Shown in pieces: positions 1 through 9,677 of a stretch of 52,288 nucleotides of DNA. Position 1 is the first letter of the stretch, and each line of letters opens with the position of its first letter. The position numbers were made by a program, and so were the translations under genes. Source of the stretch: Orientia chuto str. Dubai (GTDB taxonomy: Bacteria; Pseudomonadota; Alphaproteobacteria; Rickettsiales; Rickettsiaceae); NCBI RefSeq assembly GCF_000964595.1, contig NZ_LANP01000004.1, positions 1 to 52,288 of the forward strand. The letters run 5' to 3'. Under the pieces are notes generated by a model. That model was given only the letters and a program-made list of their open reading frames with translations, was not told where the DNA came from and searched no databases.

Positions 1-45
1 ATTGCTGTAGTAATGGATGCGTATAATATTGTTCTCATATATTCC

Positions 46-725
46 TCATTTTTTTGATACTTTTCGTTTTTCATATTTGCTTCCTAATTTATAAGGGATT
101 GGCACTTCAAATAAAAAAGTTATATAATTACTCTGTTCGGTTACTCTTAGACTTCCTTTTATCTGATGTGTAAGATGTTTGATAAATGCTAATCCTTCTC
201 CTAGTTCTCGATATATTTCTAAATCTTGATTCTCTAGTTCAGCATTTATTCTTTGTAATTTTTCTTTAGAAATGCTTAGGCATGTATTTTGTACTGTAAA
301 TTGTAATATTTTTGAATTCTGATTAACGTTAATAGCAATCTTGCAGTTTTTGATACTGTTTATAATTGCACTACCAATTAACTGGCTTAGCACTGCCTTT
401 ATTCTAAAACTGTCTCCAATGACCAAATTCTGTATATCATTTTGAATATTTAGCTCTATATCTTCATTTTCAAAGTCTTGTTTTATTTTGCTAACAGTAT
501 TATCTATTAGCGCTTTTATGCTAAATGTTTCACTCTTGACGTTCGTTGATTCTATGTATTGTCTAAACAAAAAAATTATGCTATTCAGAGAAGCTGTTAC
601 ATTGCCTATTTTATAGTTATTTACTATTCTTCTAAAATGTTGTATCCAATCTATGCAATAGCTAATTTTTTAGTTAATTGATTAATTTTGTTTTGACCTT
701 CATCTTCTATAGGCATAGAATGCTC
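46..725 (-). pseudogene. Histidine kinase remnant (ATPase-domain part)
   Basis: The longest open stretch (46-570, 174 aa) resembles the dimerisation-to-ATPase part of a sensor histidine kinase. There is a helical start, then a degenerate N-box region (VLSQLIGSAIINSIKN, the usual Asn not in place) and a G-box-like GEGLAFIKHL followed by a SLRV..TFLFEVPIP ending. Upstream, on the same strand up to about 725, further codons read in other frames (MPIEDEGQNKINQL, then NNYKIGNVTASLNSI). This suggests a longer gene broken by frameshifts. No receiver domain follows before the window edge. Orientia genomes carry many truncated histidine kinases in their amplified elements, and a second remnant lies at the far end of this window. 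The family call is moderately sure; activity is unlikely because the ATP-binding motifs are degraded. Confidence 0.6.
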
Positions 726-1374
726 CTGCTATTTTATTTCTAAAATGGTTTTGCTAGAGGTTAAAAGTTTAACTTGAAAATTTATTGCTTTTAATCTCTA
801 GGAATATTATCTGACTCTAAACCAGATAACATCAGGTATACAGTAGCATTTTGATTTTTATCAGTACATGCTTTTTTGTAATATTTCTGAAAAATTTTTC
901 ATAATATTAAACACTGATGCGAAATTATCGCATTCATGGTTGTAAAAACACATATAAAAAGCTTGTAACAATGATTATTACTGCATTAAGGCTTGTTTTA
1001 TGCTATAATTTATAGCAGAGATTTTTACTAACAAAATTACCTTCTCTGTCAGAAGCAACTACTAATAAGTATTTTCCTTATTGGGTTGGTAGTAAAATGA
1101 TAATTATCAATAAATTATTATAGCATCGTCCTTCAGGACCAAATTACTATAAACCTGGCGGAGGAGCTTTATTTTGTTAAGTTATAAATACTCTTTTGAG
1201 CTCAAACATATAAGATACCGCTCAATGTGTGAAATGCTTTCGTTCATATATTTATCTGCTTTATTTGCTTATTGCCTTAAACATATTAAACTTTCTTCTA
1301 TTAATTCTAAATTCCTAATCTAGGACTGAGATTCTATGATATATTTTGTAAAATATATTAAATTAAATATTATA
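571..1374. other. Gene-poor region with kinase remnant and dispersed repeat
   Basis: No intact gene is visible. The first 150 bases continue the histidine kinase remnant. Bases 1191-1335 match a repeat found again near 18.83 kb. The middle part has only short, interrupted reading frames that I could not assign. A short AT-only inverted repeat at about 1337-1356 lies just downstream of the minus-strand gene that ends at 1375, but no clear T-run follows it. Confidence 0.6.
1191..1335. repeat. Dispersed repeat R1, copy 1
   Basis: This stretch is clearly similar to 18831-18970 in the same orientation. It contains a shared TTTGAGCT-AAACATA start, a TTCATATAT core and a CTTCTATTAATTCT tail, and ends at an AATCTAGGACTGAG-like motif. 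Reading frames on both strands are broken. It is probably a fragment of a decayed mobile or amplified gene, but I could not identify the source family. Confidence 0.5.
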
Positions 1375-2277
1375 TTACTCATAATTATTGTTAACTGTTA
1401 CATAGCTATCACCAGCAAATGCAGTAGCACATTCCATACTTTCATTATTATTGCAACTTGAATAATGATTATTATGATATCCTTTAGAATCTTCTTTATC
1501 TACCTCAATAAAGCCTTCTTGGTCAACATAGTTGTTAATACCATCAAAAGTGTAGCGTCCACAGTTAATATCATCAAGCATGCCTTGCATCCCTGAATAT
1601 ATTGCATTAAATTTAATACTATATCCATCAAAGCAGTTTTGTATTGCTTTTTTGATTGGATCTAATGAATATAATGATCCAACAATTAATCCTTTAGAAT
1701 CATAATGAGTAGCTGTAATTGTGTTACTTATTTCACTTTTTTCAAGTTTAAGCCAAGTAAAGTGCCTCTTTTGAAGGCCAAAATATGTATTGGATTGTTG
1801 TATAGGAATTATAGCAGTTTGAAAATCAGAAATTTTTTCATTTACTTTTAAAGTATTAAGTACTGTTGATAAACTGTCTGCTATTGTACGTGGAGCATCT
1901 GTTTCTTCTCCTATGTGATCATGTCCTGGAGGCATAATAACTGTTTTTGAATCTATTAATTCGTTTAAAATAACATGTACAGACATTTTTTGCTCAGATA
2001 CAATTCCATATAATTTGCTTCTATATTCTATGACTTCCTTGAGCTTAAGATTTGCTGATTTAACTAGTTTAGGTAATACTTCTTGTTGAGCAACAACAAG
2101 CTGTGAAGCATCAATAGCATTTTTCCCTCCGTTTAAAACTGTATTTTTAAAATATGCACTTTTTAAAGTTGTATTTTTAAAAACTGTGTTTTTAGAAGCA
2201 AGTCCTGTTACTTCTAAAATAGGTTGATAAAGTGCTCTGAAAGACTTTGTTATATTACTAGATATATTTCCAAACAT
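1375..2277 (-). CDS. Putative CE-clan (Ulp1/YopJ-like) cysteine protease
   Basis: This 300-aa protein has no family I can name by overall similarity. Its C-terminal half carries, in order, the signature of clan CE cysteine proteases: RHFTWLKLE with His172 and an aromatic residue nearby, THYDSKG with Asp193, then MQGMLDDINCGRY with Gln231 (oxyanion hole) and Cys239 followed by Gly240. Spacing and order match His-Asp-Gln-Cys of Ulp1/SENP and bacterial deubiquitinases; the Gln-Cys gap is two residues longer than in yeast Ulp1. Residues 1-140 are mostly helical and could place or bind the substrate. No signal peptide or membrane segment is seen, which would suit a type IV effector. The tail after residue 260 is low-complexity (His/Asn/Ser). 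It lies between a repeat and an IS6 remnant. No clear ribosome site precedes the ATG. Function is inferred from motifs only. Confidence 0.6.
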   Translation of the reverse strand: MFGNISSNITKSFRALYQPILEVTGLASKNTVFKNTTLKSAYFKNTVLNGGKNAIDASQLVVAQQEVLPKLVKSANLKLKEVIEYRSKLYGIVSEQKMSVHVILNELIDSKTVIMPPGHDHIGEETDAPRTIADSLSTVLNTLKVNEKISDFQTAIIPIQQSNTYFGLQKRHFTWLKLEKSEISNTITATHYDSKGLIVGSLYSLDPIKKAIQNCFDGYSIKFNAIYSGMQGMLDDINCGRYTFDGINNYVDQEGFIEVDKEDSKGYHNNHYSSCNNNESMECATAFAGDSYVTVNNNYE

Positions 2278-3677
2278 AATTTGTTACTATATATTAAAGT
2301 TTTTATAATTTTTATAAATTATTGTTTATAAATGATAACATAATTATACATTTAATGTCAATAATAAATAATCAATATGGCAAAAATATCAAGCAATAAA
2401 AAAGCTATATGATTAGTAATGAAGATCTTATAGTAGCTTATTTATATAACTTAAAGCAAAGTATAATAAAACTTACAAGTTAAGTAAAACAATTACCTTT
2501 TTAAAATTAGTTATTTTGAAACTTGAGGCTTTGTCACATCTGTATAGCATATTTATTAATTTACACAAAATCTAAGATTTTAGATGTTATGCTGCCATTA
2601 GCATTTTAAAATTCTCAAAGTATATATATGATCATTAGCTCCAACTATTTATCCTGTTTGAATCACACTAATATTTTCTATACCGGTAATAGTAATCTTA
2701 GCACTATGAAGACCCTTAAAAGCAAACATTAGTTTCATCTTTTAATAAATCTATGATCTTGCTCTATGAAATTGTTCAGAATATTCATTTTGGAATATTT
2801 GTATCTTTTGTTTCTTAGGTATATTAAAGTCATTAAGAATTCGATAGTCTTGCCAAGAGTCATTGCTCTATATAGTACCATTAATAGGTATAGTCCATTC
2901 TCCAGCTATTTCCAATTGCTTTCTTATATTTCTCAACCTCTTGATCTACCAAAGGAGAAAACATTAATTTAACTATCTTTGAAAAGTTGCATGATCTATT
3001 TTAGCTTCTCTTATACTTTTCATCTCTTCAGGTTCTATATAACTTAATGAAAATCTGCACTTCATATATACAAATAATCATAATATTATTATTTCATGTA
3101 ATGAGCAAAACCCTTTTAAATACTTCAAGTGTCTTAGGATATGGTAAATAAAAATGGCATAAATCTTTTTTTTAGCTACTTATATTCTATATCACATAAC
3201 TTGGCAATACTATAGAACTCTTCTGTTAATTCTAAAATCTTAAATCCAAAAGGTATGAAGGATGAAAATATCACTTACGTGGTATAGTTGTTCCAATTTT
3301 GGAAGGAATAATTGTGTCATATGAATTATTGCTACTAATCTTAATATAAATTTACCGAATTTTTTCGTAATACCCATAGTACACATACTCTACTACTCAT
3401 AAGTAATTAACTTATCTTTTCAACAATTTTTTCAGCTAAACTCATGATAAATGCCTGTTAGGCATAATAGTACAAGCTATTATGATTAATAATTTAAGCT
3501 TGATTATGCGAAAAACTGTTATAAACATATGGTACAGCAAAATTATTTAAGCAATTGTTAGTAAAGTTTGCTTTAGATTTGTATAAATATTTTTGAAGAA
3601 AGGCAGAGCTTCTCATACTCCAGTGCATTTTTCTCTAGTTATTTATACTAATTTAAGACTGCTTTACCATGTAATAA
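2278..3677. other. Long gene-free region with IS6 debris
   Basis: About 1.4 kb without an intact gene. The part at 2525-3140 is a decayed IS6-family transposase. The remaining part up to 3677 shows only short broken frames, including an isolated MSLAEKIVEKIS on the minus strand that stops at once. I could not assign it. Confidence 0.6.
2525..3140 (-). mobile_element. IS6-family transposase remnant, copy A
   Basis: Read on the minus strand, the frames give pieces of an IS6/IS240-type transposase: EEMKSIREAKIDHATFQR, SPLVDQEVEKYKKAIGNSWRMD (start of the DDE domain), then NNFIEQDHRFIKR and the C-terminal ISVIQTG-like part. They are separated by stops and frameshifts and the middle of the DDE domain is missing. 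The outer edge near 2525 (GGCTTTGTCACATCTG) resembles the terminal repeat of the other copies near 27.7, 29.2-29.7 and 44.85 kb. It is inactive. A plus-strand open frame within it (2766-2972) is an antisense artefact. Confidence 0.7.
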
Positions 3678-3989
3678 TTAGGTAGCTATATTTTCTGTGC
3701 CTTCCTTGTCAGTTTGAGTATTATTATCAGTAGATGTAGCATTACCATTGGCAGCAGATCCTAAAGCATATACTACTAATTCTTCTAGAGGTACTTGATA
3801 CTTTTTTGATAACTCTACTAATTGTGTTATTGATTCCATTACTTCTGCTGGTATTACTCCTCCTCTTTCAGTTGATAACCAATTTGCTTGAAAATGCAAA
3901 GGATGTTGATCTGGTTTTGGCTGTCCTATCATTACTTGAAAAGGAGCTATTTGGCCACCAAAATTACAATTAATTGTAAGTTTCTTCAT
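3678..3989 (-). CDS. DUF2610 domain protein
   Basis: This 103-aa protein matches the small DUF2610 family known from Rickettsiales. The recognisable parts are the KLTINCNFGGQIAPFQVMIG start and the NWLSTERGGVIPAEVMESI core, followed by a helix with ELVVYAL. The last 25 residues are a low-complexity Thr/Asn/Glu tail that is not part of the conserved domain. No catalytic residues, signal peptide or membrane segment are visible and the function of the family is unknown. It stands alone upstream of hemF on the same strand, 130 bases away. The family call is fairly sure; no role can be given. Confidence 0.75.
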   Translation of the reverse strand: MKKLTINCNFGGQIAPFQVMIGQPKPDQHPLHFQANWLSTERGGVIPAEVMESITQLVELSKKYQVPLEELVVYALGSAANGNATSTDNNTQTDKEGTENIAT

Positions 3990-4123
3990 TTTAAATTAGC
4001 TATATATATTTTTAAATGCTTTAATGATAATCTAAATTTTCATAGTAGATGTATCATATTTATTTTTCTAATATAAGTAAATACTCTCTTTAGATTTCTT
4101 ATTTTTTGATGTCTGATAGTAAT

Positions 4124-4960
4124 TTATGGCCATTTCACCTCAGGAGGAAGAGACATTAATATAGCTTCAATATTGCCATTAGTCATTAATCCAAATTTAG
4201 TACCTCTATCATGTAATAAATTAAACTCTACATATCTCCCACGTTTCACTAATAAATCGTCATACTGGCTATTACTCCATGGCAAAAACATTTTACTTTT
4301 CACAATATCTGGATAAATAGCTAAAAAAGCTTCTCCAACATTCTTAGTAAAGTTAAAATCATTATCAAAATCATTGCTATTTAGATAATCGTAAAATATT
4401 CCTCCCACTCCTCTAAACTCTTTTCGATGTGGTAAATAAAAATAACTGTCACATGCTGCTTTGAATTTTGTATAATATAATGGATTATACTTATCACATA
4501 CTGATTTGAAAGCTTGATGAAATTTTTTAGTTTCAAAATCATCAGGGTATAATGGTGTTAAATCACTTCCACCACCAAACCAATAATTTTCAGTTTGTAA
4601 ATATCTAGTATTGAAGTGTACAGCTGGAACTAAAGGAGATTTCATATGAGCTACTACTGAAATTCCAGTAGCAAAAAAATTAGAACTGCCGTCGACTCTA
4701 GGTATAATATCACATAGTGCTGTTGGTGTGCTTCCATACACTTTTGAAATGTTAACTCCAACTTTAGCGAATACATTACCTCTCATTATAGATATTTCCC
4801 CCCCTCCACCTTCAATTCTATCCCATTTACTGCGGACAAATTTAGCTACTTTTACTTTTTGACTACATGCGTAATATTGCTCTATTAACTCAAATGAATT
4901 AATCAGCTTGTCCTGTAATCTCTTAAACCATTGGTAACATTTTTCTTGATATTCAAGCAT
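4124..4960 (-). CDS. hemF: Oxygen-dependent coproporphyrinogen III oxidase
   Basis: HemF oxidatively decarboxylates coproporphyrinogen III to protoporphyrinogen IX with O2, a late step of haem synthesis in the cytosol. The 278-aa length suits the family (about 300 aa). Conserved blocks are GGGGEISIMRGNVFAKVGVN (51-70), SVVAHMKSPLVPAVHFNTRY (101-120, with His105), ENYWFGGGSDLTPLYPDD (124-141) and EFRGVGGIFYDYL (181-193). The ATG at 4960 gives the usual helical start. It lies about 100 bases downstream of miaB on the same strand and may be co-transcribed. Haem is also used here by the cytochrome c maturation gene ccmC. Confidence 0.95.
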   Translation of the reverse strand: MLEYQEKCYQWFKRLQDKLINSFELIEQYYACSQKVKVAKFVRSKWDRIEGGGGEISIMRGNVFAKVGVNISKVYGSTPTALCDIIPRVDGSSNFFATGISVVAHMKSPLVPAVHFNTRYLQTENYWFGGGSDLTPLYPDDFETKKFHQAFKSVCDKYNPLYYTKFKAACDSYFYLPHRKEFRGVGGIFYDYLNSNDFDNDFNFTKNVGEAFLAIYPDIVKSKMFLPWSNSQYDDLLVKRGRYVEFNLLHDRGTKFGLMTNGNIEAILMSLPPEVKWP

Positions 4961-5056
4961 TAATGCAAAATTTGACTGAGTTATTTAAGTTTTAACGTAC
5001 CATATCTTATTTTTATAAAAATTGATAAATAAATTATTATTTAAAGTAAATTTATT

Positions 5057-6406
5057 TTACAATATGTTATTACTACAAACTTCTCCAAATAGACTAGATG
5101 CTGAAGCGCTCAAAATTTTTACATTAGCTATCTTACCATATAAGTTGCTACTTTTCTCATTCTTAGTATACACAGATTGCATGTAAGGTGTTTTTCCAAT
5201 TATTTGATTTTCATATTTGCCATCACGATTAAATAACACTGGCACTATCTTACCAACCAACTTTTGATTGCACTCTAGTTGCTGTTGCATTAGCTGAGTT
5301 TGTAATATACTGAGCCTCTGTTGTTTTATTTCTTCAGGTATTTGCTCTTTAACAGCTGCAGGAGTGCCTGGTCTAGGGCTATACTTGAAAGAATAACATT
5401 GCCCAAACTGTGCTTCCTTAGCAATACTTAAAGTTGCTTCGAAATCTTTATCTTCTTCTCCTGGAAAGCCTACAATAATATCGCTAGAAATTACTATATC
5501 AGGTCTTAATTTTCTTAATTGTTGAATGATTTCTAAATATTTCTCTCTACTATATCGCCTGTTCATTAACTTTAGTATTTTGTTTGAACCAGACTGAATA
5601 GGCAAATGCAGAAATGGCATTAACTTTTCTTCTGTAGCATGTAATGACAGTAACTGATCAGTCATATCATTAGGGTGCGAAGTAATATATCTAATTCTTT
5701 GTATCTTGTCTATTTTTGCAATATACTTGATTAGATCTGCTAAACTACATTCTTTGCCACTCTGATCTTTGCCATGATATGAGCTTACATTTTGCCCTAC
5801 TAGTGTAATTTCTTTTGCACCTTGTTGAACAATATTAAGAACTTCACGATATACCTGTTCCATAGGCCTTGAAAACTCAGCACCTCTAGTATAAGGTACA
5901 ACACAAAATGCGCAAAATTTATCACATCCTTCTTGAACCGATACTAATCCGCTAACAGTTGGTGATTTTGAAACTTCAGGAAGTATATCAAATTTAGCAG
6001 CTTCAACAAAATCTAAATCAATTAGATGATTTTCTACATCTAATTTTTTTAGCATAGTAGGTAAATTATAATATGACTGAGGACCAACAATAATATCAAC
6101 TGCTGGCTCACGAATAAAAATTTCCTCCCCTTCAGCTTGTCCAACACATCCTGCTACTATTATTTTAGCTTTTTTTTTGCCAGCTTTAAGTTGATTTTGC
6201 TGTAATTTTTTAATTCTACCTAATTCAGAGTACATCTTCTCTGAAGCTTTTTCTCTTATATGGCAAGTATTCAGTATTATTACGCTAGCATCTGCCATAT
6301 TGGCAACAACATCATACCCCTGGGTTTCTAATAGATCTACCATACGATTAGAATCATAAACATTCATTTGACAGCCGTATGTTTTTATATACAACTTTTT
6401 ATTCAT
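5057..6406 (-). CDS. miaB: tRNA methylthiotransferase MiaB
   Basis: MiaB is a radical-SAM enzyme that adds a methylthio group to isopentenyl-adenosine-37 of tRNAs reading UNN codons. The 449-aa protein has the three N-terminal cluster cysteines (Cys12 in TYGCQMN, Cys48 in NTCHIREKA, Cys87 in VAGCVGQ), the radical-SAM motif GCDKFCAFC (Cys161, Cys165, Cys168), [11 protein letters not shown], and a C-terminal TRAM-like region from about 375. All key residues are present. The ATG at 6406 fits the family start [15 protein letters not shown]. The 286 bases upstream, shared with the divergent S49 peptidase gene, must hold both promoters. Confidence 0.97.
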   Translation of the reverse strand: MNKKLYIKTYGCQMNVYDSNRMVDLLETQGYDVVANMADASVIILNTCHIREKASEKMYSELGRIKKLQQNQLKAGKKKAKIIVAGCVGQAEGEEIFIREPAVDIIVGPQSYYNLPTMLKKLDVENHLIDLDFVEAAKFDILPEVSKSPTVSGLVSVQEGCDKFCAFCVVPYTRGAEFSRPMEQVYREVLNIVQQGAKEITLVGQNVSSYHGKDQSGKECSLADLIKYIAKIDKIQRIRYITSHPNDMTDQLLSLHATEEKLMPFLHLPIQSGSNKILKLMNRRYSREKYLEIIQQLRKLRPDIVISSDIIVGFPGEEDKDFEATLSIAKEAQFGQCYSFKYSPRPGTPAAVKEQIPEEIKQQRLSILQTQLMQQQLECNQKLVGKIVPVLFNRDGKYENQIIGKTPYMQSVYTKNEKSSNLYGKIANVKILSASASSLFGEVCSNNIL

Positions 6407-6692
6407 ATTGCTTTAAAATACTAAGTTATTTCAAATTTATTTTTATATATTTTTATTTGATTATAAAAATAAATTAATGCATAATACTGCATTATATCTT
6501 AAAATATACTTACCTTAGCATTAAGATACAAGGTTTTTTCATTAAAATAGCGTTAATTATAAGGTAATATATTATTGTTTCATCTTAAGCACTGTTGCGT
6601 TTTATGGTAGTTCAGTTATGCAAGCTTTTACAGTCTTAAATTGCGCAAATTATGCAGTCATTTAAGTTAATATAAAATTTGGAGGAGTATAT

Positions 6693-7613
6693 ATGGGAAT
6701 TATTAGTAAAAATCATGCTAATGCTCTAGATAAGACAATATCACAACGGCAACCAGCAAGTAAGATTGATCAACTATTATCCTGTTTACATTGTAGTTTG
6801 TTAAGTAATAAAAGTGTAGTATCAGTTATTAATTTAACTGGAATTATCGGAAAAATAAGTAATTTAAAACCTTGTCTTACTTTACATGCATTAAATTCCG
6901 TAATAGAAAAAGCTTTTTCATTTAAAAAATTAGCAGCTGTATGTTTAGTAGTAAATTCACCTGGTGGATCTCCAGTACAATCAGAATTAATAGCAAATAG
7001 AATTATTCAGTTATCAGATCAAAAAAACATACCTGTATATAGCTTCGTTGAAGATGTTGCTGCATCCGGTGGGTATTGGCTTGCATGTGCTGGGAAGAAA
7101 ATTTATGCCTCAAAAAGTTCAATTATTGGTAGCATAGGCGTAATTTCTTCTGGCTTTGGTTTACATGAAGCAATAAGCAAGCTTGGTATTAAGCGTAGAG
7201 TTTATACTTGCGGCAGTAACAAATCTATATTAGATCCGTTTCTGCCAGAAAAAGATAGCGATATAAAAATCATAAAAAATCTTCAGCAGCAAGTACATAA
7301 TCACTTCATAAATTATGTAAAATCAAGGCGAGGAAATAAAATTACTCAAGAAGATAAAATTATTTATAATGGTGAATTTTGGTCTGGAGAGCAAGCTTTA
7401 GAATATGGTTTAATAGATGGCATAAAAGATATGTATAGCTTTCTAGATACTAAATATGGGGATTCAATCAAAATAGAATATGTATCTGCTAAACAAAGTT
7501 GGCTCAAAAAAAGATTAGGGTTAATAATAGATCTCAACACTGAAAGCATTGTTCAAAAAACATTAAACACCATTGAACAAAAAGCATCTATAGATAGATA
7601 TAATTTACATTAA
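6693..7613 (+). CDS. S49-family signal peptide peptidase (SppA/SohB-like)
   Basis: A 306-aa serine protease of family S49, which degrades cleaved signal peptides and other membrane-associated peptides. The fold marks are VVNSPGGSPVQS (87-97), EDVAASGGYWLACAGKK with catalytic Ser125, IIGSIGVIS (144-152), and GSNKSILDPF, where Lys177 is the likely general base. It is a single-domain 36-kDa form. No convincing N-terminal membrane helix precedes the catalytic domain, unlike typical SohB, so it may be cytosolic or peripheral. A strong ribosome site (GGAGGAG) lies 6 bases before the ATG. The gene stands alone. Confidence 0.88.
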   Translation: MGIISKNHANALDKTISQRQPASKIDQLLSCLHCSLLSNKSVVSVINLTGIIGKISNLKPCLTLHALNSVIEKAFSFKKLAAVCLVVNSPGGSPVQSELIANRIIQLSDQKNIPVYSFVEDVAASGGYWLACAGKKIYASKSSIIGSIGVISSGFGLHEAISKLGIKRRVYTCGSNKSILDPFLPEKDSDIKIIKNLQQQVHNHFINYVKSRRGNKITQEDKIIYNGEFWSGEQALEYGLIDGIKDMYSFLDTKYGDSIKIEYVSAKQSWLKKRLGLIIDLNTESIVQKTLNTIEQKASIDRYNLH

Positions 7614-8128
7614 TAAACAAATACAACAACAAAGTTATGGTTTTGATTAACATTAAGATTTGTGTAATAGAATTTTAATGTTAAAATACTAGTTATTGTG
7701 GTAACAAGAACAAGAATCCAAAGGTATTTTTTATCTATAAATCTAAGCAGTAGCAGTGATACAAATATTAATTACGTTGTGTCCATTTTAAATTCAATTC
7801 CTGATAAACACCAATGTTCTAACACATTTTTATACTTTTTTTCCTGTGTTAAGTTTTCAAAATTAGTACCAATTGCTAGTAATAATTCGTCCTTCATCTT
7901 TCCGATATAGCTATATTGATGTATTGTTCTGATTGAATATTTCTAGTATTGGCATACTATCGATATTCGTAATCTCAGTTTTTGATAAGGATAAGATATT
8001 TTCTCTTTGAGAAATTTTTTAAATCTTCTATGGAACATCTCTATATCCTTTGTAAACTATTTTCTTGATTTTTAGCTATGAATATAGCTGCTTCTTAATA
8101 TTTATGTTATGCAAAATAAATTTGCTTT
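7614..8128. other. Intergenic region with a possible broken gene
   Basis: No intact gene. On the minus strand between about 7780 and 8060 several frames give protein-like text (TEITNIDSMPILEIFNQNN, then MKDELLLAIGTNFENLTQEK and VLEHWCLSGIEFKM) that would join with frameshifts into a decayed protein of about 100 residues. I do not recognise it. Bases 8026-8062 share a TTTGTAAACTATTT core with spots near 15.9 kb and a weaker match near 51.1 kb (repeat R2). Confidence 0.35.
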
Positions 8129-8950
8129 TTATATTTTAAAGAATTCAATGTTAAAACATTGAGTAGCAGTAATAAGATCAGTTGGCAAAGGTTCTAAGTT
8201 ATATTGACTATCATAAGCATTACCATAGACTTTAACATAGTGATTGATTGTTTGGGGCATATTTATTCCAAGATATATTGACCTCAATATGGTGTATAAG
8301 GCTAAATAATGGCAAATTAATGGTGATGCTAAACGATGTTCTATTCTTAAGGGGAAACTATTTGGAATTCTAATTGCAACAGTACGATTATTACCACCAT
8401 AAGAGATATGAGTTGGAGCCATAAAGTTTTTATTTAATCTTAGAAAATCCGCTTCACGATGAACAAATACCAAAAAAGTTTCCTTCATATAATGGCAAAT
8501 ACTATTAATTATTAAGGTTAGAATATTACAATCTTGTTCAAAGATGTTTGAGTTATTATAATCTAGTAATTCAATGTGAAAATGCAATGCATTACCATAA
8601 TCAAATAAATATGGCTTAGCATCAAACTTTGATATTCCATTATATAATTGAGCTAATAGCTGAATTTTGGTTATAATATCATTAATTAATTGAGCCAAAT
8701 ATGTTAAATCTTCAGTAGGTGAAATTTCAATTTCATATTGATGACATCCTCTTTCCTTCTTTAAATTATAAGCTTGTAGATATGCATATAATTTTTGTTG
8801 AATATCTTGTGGCTCTAAGTAAAATTCTATTTCTACTCCAATCCTAAGCTTATAATTAAAATTTTGTGCTAATTTTTTTTGCAATTTCTCTAGCGCATTT
8901 ACTTTTTTTAAATTATTTGATAGGTTTAAAAGAAAATTATTATTCTGCAT
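8129..8950 (-). CDS. Glutamine-synthetase-like protein, N-terminally short
   Basis: The protein matches the catalytic domain of glutamine synthetase and related gamma-glutamyl ligases. Numbering from the upstream ATG at 8974 (281 aa): RIGVEIEFYL with two metal-type glutamates (48, 50), CHQYEIEISP (78-86), GNALHFHIELL (128-137, His131 in the ATP/metal loop position), NNRTVAIRIPNS (195-206) and RIEHRLASPLICHYLAL (210-226). It lacks the N-terminal beta-grasp domain and much of the usual length (about 450 aa), so glutamine synthesis cannot be assumed. Two ATGs are possible, at 8974 and 8950. The second is preferred here because it nearly removes the head-to-head overlap with pgeF, which starts at 8949. 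The substrate is unknown. Confidence 0.7.
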   Translation of the reverse strand: MQNNNFLLNLSNNLKKVNALEKLQKKLAQNFNYKLRIGVEIEFYLEPQDIQQKLYAYLQAYNLKKERGCHQYEIEISPTEDLTYLAQLINDIITKIQLLAQLYNGISKFDAKPYLFDYGNALHFHIELLDYNNSNIFEQDCNILTLIINSICHYMKETFLVFVHREADFLRLNKNFMAPTHISYGGNNRTVAIRIPNSFPLRIEHRLASPLICHYLALYTILRSIYLGINMPQTINHYVKVYGNAYDSQYNLEPLPTDLITATQCFNIEFFKI

Positions 8951-9677
8951 GCAAGATTTAATACCTGATAACATCTCGTATAAGTTCTTTGATAAAAGTT
9001 TTATACACTCAAGTGGTGTATATCTACTTTCACCTCAGAATAATAAAACTATTGATTCTAAGCAAGTAGCAAATAATAAGCAGTTAGTTATTAATTATTT
9101 TGCAGCAAAAGAGCTTATTGTTTTAAATCAAAAGCATAGCAATAGTGTATATTATGCAAAAAGCTATAGTGATTATGCACCTATTGCTGATGCTATAGTT
9201 ACTGATCTTCCACAACTAATATTAGGTATTCAAACAGCTGATTGTGTTCCAGTATTATTGTTTGCTGATAATGGTACAATGATTGGAGCAGCTCATTGTG
9301 GTTGGCGTGGCGCTAAAGCTAACATTATCAGGAATATTATTTCCTTAATGCGGAATTTAAACAATATGATCAATATAAAATCTATAATTGGACCAGCTAT
9401 TCAACAAAACTCTTATGAAGTTGATGAACATTTCTATAATACTTTTATGCAAGAGAGTAATAATTATCAATATCTTTTTAAACGATTAGAATTTAATAAT
9501 AAATTTTTATTTAACTTAGTAGGTTTTGTGCAAGATAAATTATTAGAAGAAAATGTTGAAATAGTTAAGGTTTATCAAGATGACACTTACTCATTGCCAG
9601 AATTATATCCAAGCTATAGGCGTGATCATCATATAAACTACCATATATTATCAACTATAGTAATGAATAATGCTTAA
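8949..9677 (+). CDS. pgeF: PgeF/YfiH family (laccase-domain) protein
   Basis: A 242-aa member of the multicopper-polyphenol-oxidase-like family. Members act as purine nucleoside phosphorylase/adenosine deaminase, and in E. coli PgeF edits peptidoglycan precursors. The three metal ligands are seen as His63 (QKHSNSVYYA), Cys99 (TADCVPVLL) and His116 (AAHCGWRGAKANI), with the 36- and 17-residue spacing of the family. The start at 8949 gives the typical LIPDN opening. It begins within or at the edge of the divergent glutamine-synthetase-like gene and its end overlaps ccmC by 8 bases, so it probably leads a pgeF-ccmC-fdxA operon. Confidence 0.9.
   Translation: MQDLIPDNISYKFFDKSFIHSSGVYLLSPQNNKTIDSKQVANNKQLVINYFAAKELIVLNQKHSNSVYYAKSYSDYAPIADAIVTDLPQLILGIQTADCVPVLLFADNGTMIGAAHCGWRGAKANIIRNIISLMRNLNNMINIKSIIGPAIQQNSYEVDEHFYNTFMQESNNYQYLFKRLEFNNKFLFNLVGFVQDKLLEENVEIVKVYQDDTYSLPELYPSYRRDHHINYHILSTIVMNNA

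Noticed and set aside
2766-2972. Plus-strand 68-codon open frame
   Set aside because: It lies opposite an IS6 transposase remnant whose minus-strand motifs are clear; the plus-strand text is hydrophobic noise.
3888-4076. Plus-strand 62-codon open frame
   Set aside because: It mostly overlaps the DUF2610 gene on the other strand and has no family content.
7698-7910. Plus-strand 70-codon open frame
   Set aside because: No ribosome site and noise-like composition. The minus strand here gives better protein-like text, and neither is an intact gene.
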